DNA of 8,892 bases from NCBI GenBank assembly GCA_026982835.1, contig JALSGI010000832.1, positions 1 to 8,892 on the forward strand, written 5' to 3'. The DNA is from Planctomycetota bacterium (lineage in GTDB: Bacteria > Planctomycetota > Planctomycetia > Pirellulales > S012-138). The notes under the pieces were generated by a model. It made no database searches and had not been told where the DNA came from. It saw only the letters and a program-made list of their open reading frames with translations. The stretch's first letter is position 1, and each line of letters starts with the position of its first letter. Shown one piece after another: positions 4,909 through 8,892 of this stretch. The translations under genes were made by a program, and so were the position numbers.

Positions 4909-7047
4909 CTACTCGGCAGCGACGATCCTCAGCGCTACGTCGTTGTCAAACGGCGGCGATCGCAGCTCCGCCTCCTGTCCACTGTGTTTGAGCTGTTGCT
5001 GCCGCAGCACCCGGCCGCTGAGCGGATCGACCCACTCCACGCGATAGGTGCCCGCAGGAAGCCCCAGCCGCACCCGGAGGCGGATGCCGCTTCGCAAGTG
5101 GTCCTCCAGGCGCTTGGGCCGGTGGGGCAGCGGCACGTGGAAATACGCCGCGTACTGCCGGCCCGGCTGACTGAGCATGTAGTGGGTGAGCTTCGGTTCC
5201 ACGGCCCGCACCGTTTTGCGGTCCGGCCGCATGCGGATAAACTCGAAGCTCTCCAGGAAGCGTTTCAGCACGCTCAGCTGCCGCCGCAGCTCGGGGCTGC
5301 CCCCGCCGGGGGACTGGTAGTTGCGCAGCGTCCCTCGCGGATGGCTGGTCGAAAACGAATAGTCCAGGTGGTTGAACAGCCCCCCGCCAGCCAGCAGGAA
5401 GTCCCACGCCTCGGTGCGGTAGAGGATGTCGGCCCGGCCGCGGAAGCCCGTCTCGTTTTCGCCGATCACCTTGTTCAGGTGGTAGTTCAAGGCCACGGCC
5501 TTGGGCGGCACGCAATAGTGGAAGTTGAAGATCGACACTTCCGGCGGCGGGTCCACCACTTTCTTGAACCGGTTGGCGATGTTCAGCGAAATCAGGTGCC
5601 GCTTGGGCAGGCGGCTTTCGGTTTCCACGATCTGGCGGATGATCCGCCGCTGCCAGGCGTCGGTCACCCCGGCAAAGTAGGGCTCGTTGCACACCTCGAA
5701 GTACAGGTTGTCGAACTCGTTGACGGCCCGCACGATCCGCTCGGTCAGGGCCAGGTGGACGCGGAGCATTCGCGGGTGCTTGAGCGTATAGACTTCGGTG
5801 CGCGGGCAGCGGCCCACACCGTTTGTGTTGTTCCGCTGGTTCAGCGGGGAGATGTTCCAGGTGTCGTCCCGGTAAAAGGGGCAAAACAGCACCAGTTCCA
5901 CCACCACACCGCGGCGCTTCGCCTCGCGCAAGAAAGCTCGCAGCCGCTCGAAATAGGCTGGATCGAACCGCTCCAGGTCGAAGCGATTCCCGCCGTCGGC
6001 CGCTCCGGGCCGGTCGCTGCGCTGCCAGGGGCACAGGTAGTGCCGCGGCTTGGGGGCCAGCGTGTTGTCCGTGATGCGAAATGAGCCCGGCAGTTCACGA
6101 TACACCCCGGAAAACACGCGGGTGTTGTTGAACCCCCAGCGAGCCAGCACCTTCAGGTAGGCCCGGTAGTCGAACGCCCGGTTGATGACCGCCCCGTAGT
6201 GCTCGGCCGAAGTGACCAGCACCGTCGGTCTGCCCCGCCAGAGAAAGTAGTGAGGATTCTGCGGGTGTAGGCGGATCGGCTCGGCAGCCGCGGAGACTTG
6301 TTTTTCCGCGGGTACCTGCCACAGCAGGGCCAGCATCCGCTCGCCCCGGGGGTCGAAGTGGCGCAGTTGCCGCCGGTCGAAGGGATAGAAGTCGTTGCGG
6401 CCGAAGAACGCCTCGCTCAGCGAGGCGAAGTATTCCCGGGTGTTAGTCAGGGCGTAGGCCCGCATGCGGCGACCGTCGTGGCGTTCTACGTGCTCGTAGC
6501 GCCCCGAGGCCACCACCGCCGCCTGGTAGGCCGCCAGCACCAAGGGATGTCCCCAGCCCAACACCTGATGGTGGTAGGCGTGTGCCAGCTCGTGCAACGC
6601 AAACACGGGCATCCGCTTGGTTTCCTGGGGGAAGGTGAGCACGTTGATGAACTCCACGCTGCGGGCCATTGCCTCGGGGTGCCCGTGCCGACGCAGCCAG
6701 GCCGGATCAGGGTGATACTCCGCCCGGGGCGGCGTACCGGGATAAGGGGGTGAGCACCACAGCCGCACGCGCTTTAAGCGTTCCACGACCGCCGCGGGCA
6801 CGTGTTGCCGGATGAACCGCAGTTGTTTTTCCAGCAACTGCAAGGCCCGGGCCGTGGCCTGCGGATGTTGCTTGAGCAGCCGCCGGTGGACCAGCACGCT
6901 CCAGTCCTTGATTTGCCGTGGGCGATACACTTCCGGCACAGCAGACTGCGGGGGCATCGGGCTGTGCTCGGCAAACGCCGGTCCGGCCATCAGCCATAGA
7001 GCAAGTGCCGCAGTCCAGCCAAGACGCCTTGGAATGGATTTTCTCAT
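4909..7047 (-). CDS. Secreted HExxH peptidase-like/GH-A glycoside hydrolase fusion
   Basis: A 712-residue exported protein with a signal peptide (basic start, TAALALWLMAGPAFA, cleavage after Ala26) and GAGGA nine bases before ATG. Residues about 40-245 are a zincin-like domain: HELAH at 152-156, and Glu205 in TREYFASLSEAFFG as the likely third zinc ligand. This gluzincin pattern recalls the anthrax lethal-factor-type fold. Residues about 258-600 resemble a (beta/alpha)8 hydrolase of clan GH-A. It opens FLWRGRPTVLVTSAEHYGA, has a likely acid/base Glu455 in FEVCNEPYF, a likely nucleophile Glu532 (or Glu530) in IGENETGF, and WDFLLAGGGLFNH after strand 7. Residues about 610-712 form a beta domain (AGTYRVEWVDPLSG) like those after apiosidase-like (DUF4038) hydrolases. 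Both active sites look intact. The substrate is unknown; glycoprotein or polysaccharide degradation outside the cytoplasm is inferred. It is divergent from the DUF4838 gene across 252 bp. Confidence 0.87.
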   Translation of the reverse strand: MRKSIPRRLGWTAALALWLMAGPAFAEHSPMPPQSAVPEVYRPRQIKDWSVLVHRRLLKQHPQATARALQLLEKQLRFIRQHVPAAVVERLKRVRLWCSPPYPGTPPRAEYHPDPAWLRRHGHPEAMARSVEFINVLTFPQETKRMPVFALHELAHAYHHQVLGWGHPLVLAAYQAAVVASGRYEHVERHDGRRMRAYALTNTREYFASLSEAFFGRNDFYPFDRRQLRHFDPRGERMLALLWQVPAEKQVSAAAEPIRLHPQNPHYFLWRGRPTVLVTSAEHYGAVINRAFDYRAYLKVLARWGFNNTRVFSGVYRELPGSFRITDNTLAPKPRHYLCPWQRSDRPGAADGGNRFDLERFDPAYFERLRAFLREAKRRGVVVELVLFCPFYRDDTWNISPLNQRNNTNGVGRCPRTEVYTLKHPRMLRVHLALTERIVRAVNEFDNLYFEVCNEPYFAGVTDAWQRRIIRQIVETESRLPKRHLISLNIANRFKKVVDPPPEVSIFNFHYCVPPKAVALNYHLNKVIGENETGFRGRADILYRTEAWDFLLAGGGLFNHLDYSFSTSHPRGTLRNYQSPGGGSPELRRQLSVLKRFLESFEFIRMRPDRKTVRAVEPKLTHYMLSQPGRQYAAYFHVPLPHRPKRLEDHLRSGIRLRVRLGLPAGTYRVEWVDPLSGRVLRQQQLKHSGQEAELRSPPFDNDVALRIVAAE

Positions 7048-7135
7048 CGGGGCAATTCCTCAAGTCGGTTGTGGTTTTCTTCGGGGAGCAAACTTTTTTC
7101 CCAGCGGCCTGTGGCCACCGGAGGCAAGTGCTCCC

Positions 7136-7165
7136 ATTGTGCGATTCACGGCGGGGAATTGCCAA
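7136..7165 (-). promoter_or_regulatory. Possible promoter of the peptidase/hydrolase gene
   Basis: On the minus strand, TTGGCA (7165-7160; 5 of 6) is followed after 18 bp by CACAAT (7141-7136; 4 of 6). The implied start near 7129 leaves a leader of about 80 nt before ATG 7047. Planctomycete promoters are poorly defined, so this is tentative. Confidence 0.3.
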
Positions 7166-7209
7166 GCAAAACTCTCTTCAAAGGAGGACACCCCTGCGGC
7201 ACGGAAAAG

Positions 7210-7238
7210 TTGTTCCTACTTCTGGTAAGAAGTACACT
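7210..7238 (+). promoter_or_regulatory. Possible promoter of the DUF4838 gene
   Basis: TTGTTC (7210-7215; 3 of 6) and TACACT (7233-7238; 4 of 6) are separated by 17 bp, leaving about 55 nt to the ATG at 7300. The -35 is weak. The interval contains a perfect inverted repeat, so a regulated promoter is possible. Confidence 0.3.
7217..7234. promoter_or_regulatory. Operator-like inverted repeat
   Basis: TACTTCT (7217-7223) and AGAAGTA (7228-7234) are perfect 7-bp inverted arms around GGTA. The site fills the spacer of the candidate plus-strand promoter, overlaps its -10, and lies upstream of the candidate minus-strand promoter. Dimeric repressor binding there could control both exoenzyme genes. 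No regulator gene is in the window. Confidence 0.4.
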
Positions 7239-7299
7239 GGGGAAAAATGGATTCCGCTTGTTTTCGCCCTCCTTCCGCCTTGGTGAAAGTTTTCTACCC

Positions 7300-8892
7300 A
7301 TGCGCTCCTTGGTGCCGTTGTTGCTTGGTTTGGGGATGGTGTTGTTTTCCCCGGCGGTGGTTTTTCCTGATGAAGTGTACCTGGTGCAGGAAGGCCGCCC
7401 TCGAGCCCGAATCGTGGTGGCCGCAGGTGCTCCCCGCACCACTCGCTTGGCCGCTGTGGAGTTGCAACGTTACCTGGAGAAGATCAGTGGCGCCCGCTTG
7501 CCCATCGGCACCAAGCCGGACCCGGCTTTTCCGGTTACGATCTACGTGGGCCGAAGCGAGTTTACCGACCGCCTGGGTATTCGCCCCGAGAAACTGAACT
7601 GGGGGGCTTACCGCATCCTCTCCGGACCAGACTACTTGGTGCTCATCGGCCAGGATACTGAGTTTACGCCCATCGACCCCTGGCCGCGGAACAATAACCA
7701 GTGGGTTAGCGGCCAGGTGCATCGGGCCTGGGACCGGATCACCGGCGCCCATTGGGGCAATCCTATGTCGCAGTTACGCAAGTACCGCGCCGCCCGACTG
7801 GCCCGCTGGGGAAATGAGTATCTGACCATCTGGGCCTTTGACGAGCGGGGCTCTTACAACGCCGTTTGCGGGTTCTTGCGTCGGCTGGGCGTGCGATGGT
7901 ACATGCCCGGTCCGCTGGGCGAGGTAGTTCCCCGGCGGCGTACGATCCTCCTGCCCAAGCTGGACCAGACCGTTCGCCCCGACTTTGCCGTGCGGCAGAT
8001 CAACTTTCGCCTGGGCGTTCACGGGCCGGAGAACGCTTGGTGGGCCATGCGGCTGGGACTGCGGCACGTCTATGGCCTGCAGCTGGCCCACGGCATGACC
8101 ACCATGACCGACCGCAAGGAGATCCTGCAGGCCCACCCGGAGTGGTTCGCCCTCTACGGTGGCAAGCGGCACAACGCCCTGGAAGTGGGCAATAACCATT
8201 TGTGCTTCTCCAACCCGGAACTGCTGCAAGAAACGGTGCGCTACGTGCGCACGCTGATGGACCACTACCACTTCGACGTGGTTTCCGTGATGCCCCCGGA
8301 CGGCTACGTGGCCATGTGCCAGTGTCGCTTATGCCAGGGCAAGGACACGCCCCAGCGAGGCCCTCGCGGGGCACTTTCGGACTATGTATGGGACTTCGTC
8401 AACCGCGTGGCTCGCCAGGTGCGAAAAACCCACCCGCGGAAGTTTGTCTCCTGCTGTGCTTACGGCATCTACTCGCTGCCGCCGCAGCGAATCGAAAAGC
8501 TGGAGCCCAACGTGCTGGTCTGTATTGTGGGCGGGCGCCGTCCCTTTGCCAATCTGCCCCGGCAGCAAGAAGAAGTGCGCAGGCTGCGGAAGGCATGGCT
8601 GACCAAGACGCACAACCCGATCATCGTCTTCGAGAACTACCCCATGACCGCCCGCGGGTTTTACCTGCCCGCGTTCGTCATCGACTCCTTGGGCCGGAGC
8701 ATCAACGCCACCAAGGGCATCTCCCAAGGGGAGGACATCTGGCTGAGCATCTGGGACGAGAAGGCCGTCGGGTTTAACCACTTCATCGTGTACTTTACGG
8801 CCCGGATGTACTGGGGCGGCAAGCAGCAGGACATCAAGGCCTTGTTCGACGAGTACTGCCGCCTCTTCTACGGACCGGCCGCCACGGAGATG
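7300..8892 (+). CDS. Secreted DUF4838-type, glucuronidase-like protein, 3' partial
   Basis: The frame is open from ATG 7300 to the right edge, giving 531 residues with no stop. No in-frame start lies just upstream. The ribosome site is weak (GGTGAAAG, about ten bases away). A hydrophobic N-terminus (SLVPLLLGLGMVLFSPAVV) indicates export, with an unclear cleavage site near residue 20-24. Residues about 35-125 resemble the N-terminal domain of GH67 alpha-glucuronidases (TTRLAAVELQRYLEKISGARLPI, VTIYVGRSEFT). Residues about 180-500 match the DUF4838 family as I know it: AVCGFLRRLGVRWYMPGPLGEVVP, HPEWFALYGGKR, LCFSNPEL, PPDGYVAMCQCRLC and VFENYP. The CxCxxC cluster (Cys340, 342, 345) may bind a metal. 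The family often occurs in polysaccharide-utilisation settings but its activity is unproven; a glycoside hydrolase role is inferred. It is divergent from the peptidase/hydrolase fusion. Confidence 0.9.
   Translation, partial: MRSLVPLLLGLGMVLFSPAVVFPDEVYLVQEGRPRARIVVAAGAPRTTRLAAVELQRYLEKISGARLPIGTKPDPAFPVTIYVGRSEFTDRLGIRPEKLNWGAYRILSGPDYLVLIGQDTEFTPIDPWPRNNNQWVSGQVHRAWDRITGAHWGNPMSQLRKYRAARLARWGNEYLTIWAFDERGSYNAVCGFLRRLGVRWYMPGPLGEVVPRRRTILLPKLDQTVRPDFAVRQINFRLGVHGPENAWWAMRLGLRHVYGLQLAHGMTTMTDRKEILQAHPEWFALYGGKRHNALEVGNNHLCFSNPELLQETVRYVRTLMDHYHFDVVSVMPPDGYVAMCQCRLCQGKDTPQRGPRGALSDYVWDFVNRVARQVRKTHPRKFVSCCAYGIYSLPPQRIEKLEPNVLVCIVGGRRPFANLPRQQEEVRRLRKAWLTKTHNPIIVFENYPMTARGFYLPAFVIDSLGRSINATKGISQGEDIWLSIWDEKAVGFNHFIVYFTARMYWGGKQQDIKALFDEYCRLFYGPAATEM

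Noticed and set aside
4580..5047. Small plus-strand open frames across the hairpin mosaic
   Set aside because: Arg/Ser/Pro-rich translations without ribosome sites, spanning repeats and running into the 3' end of an opposite-strand gene.
4984..6084. Plus-strand open frame of 366 codons antisense to the hydrolase domain
   Set aside because: The minus-strand frame has catalytic motifs and a signal peptide; the antisense one has only composition-driven openness.
7051..7163. Inverted 9-mers GGCAATTCC (7051-7059) and GGAATTGCC (7155-7163)
   Set aside because: A 9-bp inverted match in a 250 bp gap is not far from chance, and the arms cannot be extended.

Overview
The window looks like bacterial DNA from the Planctomycetes (Pirellulales or Thermoguttaceae type). 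This is inferred from high GC with strongly GC-biased third codon positions, two PQQ_2-type beta-propeller proteins carrying the WPxWRGPxxDG opening typical of that phylum, a DUF4838-type exoprotein, and an intergenic region full of short hairpin repeats. No rRNA, tRNA, CRISPR array, transposase or phage gene was seen.

Layout. Positions 1-1157 (+) hold the 3' part of a PQQ-like beta-propeller protein. It converges, with a 25 bp gap, on a second secreted beta-propeller gene at 2460-1183 (-). A 170 bp divergent region at 2461-2630 carries a good TTGACA promoter. That promoter faces a small, extremely acidic protein (2631-2999), a short TPR protein (3146-3568) and a trimeric-type purine nucleoside phosphorylase (3607-4449), which probably form one transcription unit. 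Positions 4450-4908 appear non-coding and contain a mosaic of hairpins and short repeats, several with GNRA-type tetraloops. A large secreted two-domain enzyme follows on the minus strand (7047-4909): an HExxH zinc-peptidase-like domain fused to a GH-A-like glycoside hydrolase with a C-terminal beta domain. A 252 bp divergent region (7048-7299) separates it from a DUF4838/GH67-N-like secreted protein that runs off the right edge (7300 to beyond 8892).

How the genes may work together. The right half looks like a small exoenzyme locus: two exported proteins, divergently transcribed, with an 18 bp perfect inverted repeat placed like an operator. A protease-plus-glycosidase fusion beside a glucuronidase-like protein suggests processing of glycoproteins or proteoglycan-like polymers; this is inference. 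The middle part is housekeeping (purine salvage with a TPR partner), with one notable active-site change in the phosphorylase, Asp where 6-oxopurine enzymes have Asn. The most unusual non-coding signal is the 4450-4908 hairpin mosaic, which includes two repeats whose stems differ by a compensatory base-pair change.
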